A DNA stretch of 5,468 nt from Phycisphaerae bacterium (GTDB lineage: Bacteria > Planctomycetota > Phycisphaerae > UBA1845), in the NCBI GenBank assembly GCA_029260155.1, contig JAJDDU010000263.1:1-5468 (forward strand), written 5' to 3'. Below, in pieces: positions 4,797 through 5,468 of the stretch. Each line of letters opens with the position of its first letter. Position 1 is the first letter of the stretch. The position numbers and the translations under genes were made by a program. The notes below the pieces were generated by a model that saw only the letters and a program-made list of their open reading frames with translations, ran no database searches and was not told where the DNA came from.

Positions 4797-5468
4797 CTAT
4801 GTTGCAGCTGGGCACGCCGTTTCGGCACGCGCCCGGTGCCGTTGTATCGTCTCGATGAGCTTCGTCCGGTTGATCGGTTTGCTCGCGTAATCGTCACACC
4901 CGGCCTTGATGCATTTCTCACGGTCGCTGGCCATCGCGTGGGCGGTCAGGGCGATGATCGGCGCGGTGTAGCCCTTCTGGCGCAGTTGCCCCGTCGCTTC
5001 GTATCCGTCCATGACAGGCATCTGCATGTCCATCAGGATGACATCGAAGGGGCTGCCCTCGTCGCGCGCCGCCAGCGCGGCATCCAGCGCGAGCTTGCCG
5101 TTCTCCTTGACCGTCACATCCGCGCCCGCTTTCTTGAGCACGAACGCGATAAGCCGCTGGTTGTCCGGGCCGTCCTCGGCCAGCAGGATGCGGACGCCCT
5201 TCAGATCGGCCGGTGTCACCTGTGCGACGGCGTTCGCGGAGGCAGCCACGACGGTCGCCGACATGGGATCTTCGAGCATCTCCACGCCATCAAGAGAACC
5301 CGTTGCCACGGTCGCGCGGAAGGTGGAGCCGACTCCCAAATCGGTTGTGGTTACCGTGATGTCGCCGCCGAGCAACTGGGCGAACCGCTTGCTGATGGTC
5401 AGACCGAGGCCCGTCCCGCCAAACTTCCGCGTGGTCGAGGTGTCGGCCTGCACGAACGGCTGGAACAG
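4797..5468 (-). CDS. Hybrid sensor histidine kinase, C-terminal part (5' end beyond window)
   Basis: The final 223 residues of a larger protein are visible; the frame is open through base 5468. Counted from the window edge, it begins with the F-box stretch LFQPFVQAD and the G2 ATP-lid motif FGGTGLGLTISKRFAQLLGG (16-35), the end of a histidine-kinase ATPase domain. A linker of about 35 residues follows (57-91), then a complete receiver domain at about 92-212: acidic pair E98-D99, phosphate acceptor D147 in LMDMQMPVMDGYE, T175 in ALTAHA, and K197 in SKP. This is the layout of a hybrid kinase in which phosphate passes from histidine to the attached aspartate, usually onward to an Hpt protein. 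The short tail carries no output domain. The sensor, histidine (HisKA) and N-box regions lie outside the window, so the signal is unknown. The stop is 46 bases before the SRP RNA promoter; its relation to dnaX looks incidental. Confidence 0.95.
   Translation of the reverse strand: MFQPFVQADTSTTRKFGGTGLGLTISKRFAQLLGGDITVTTTDLGVGSTFRATVATGSLDGVEMLEDPMSATVVAASANAVAQVTPADLKGVRILLAEDGPDNQRLIAFVLKKAGADVTVKENGKLALDAALAARDEGSPFDVILMDMQMPVMDGYEATGQLRQKGYTAPIIALTAHAMASDREKCIKAGCDDYASKPINRTKLIETIQRHRARAETACPAAT

Overview
The window is GC-rich bacterial chromosome, and every gene I can support is on the minus strand. It looks like a member of the Planctomycetota. The main clue is the left-edge gene, which ends in a four-cysteine ribbon of the form C-x2-CGYDL-TGN-x-SG-x-CPECG, a signature I associate with planctomycete membrane proteins. 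The rest is core bacterial machinery and does not narrow the taxonomy. No GC or codon shift, integrase or transposase suggests recent transfer.

Read in the direction of transcription (high to low coordinates): (1) 4797-5468 is the 3' end of a hybrid sensor histidine kinase, with the end of the ATP-binding domain followed by a C-terminal receiver domain. (2) 4563-4714 is a signal recognition particle (4.5S) RNA gene, not visible as an ORF, preceded by a well-placed sigma70-like promoter. (3) 2086-4514 is the conserved dnaX - ybaB - recR cluster: clamp-loader gamma/tau subunit, nucleoid-associated YbaB/EbfC protein and RecR recombination mediator. Its genes are separated by 2 and 36 bases and share no visible internal promoter. 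SRP RNA followed by dnaX-ybaB-recR matches the order in Bacillus subtilis (scr-dnaX-yaaK-recR). (4) 1664-2085 is a 422-base non-coding gap with stem-loops after recR, two dyads and a candidate promoter. (5) 590-1663 is an exported helical-repeat (TPR-like) protein of unknown function. (6) 1-521 is the N-terminal 173 residues of a two-pass membrane protein with the zinc-ribbon tail, running off the left edge.

The middle of the window links protein targeting (SRP RNA) with replication and repair (DnaX loads the sliding clamp; RecR acts with RecF/RecO on gapped DNA; YbaB binds DNA). There is no obvious terminator between the SRP RNA and dnaX, so the RNA may be cut from a common transcript. I found no clear undescribed multi-gene system. 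The most useful observations are the SRP RNA and its linkage, the edge gene with the planctomycete ribbon, and a DnaX that lacks a recognisable tau C-terminal domain.
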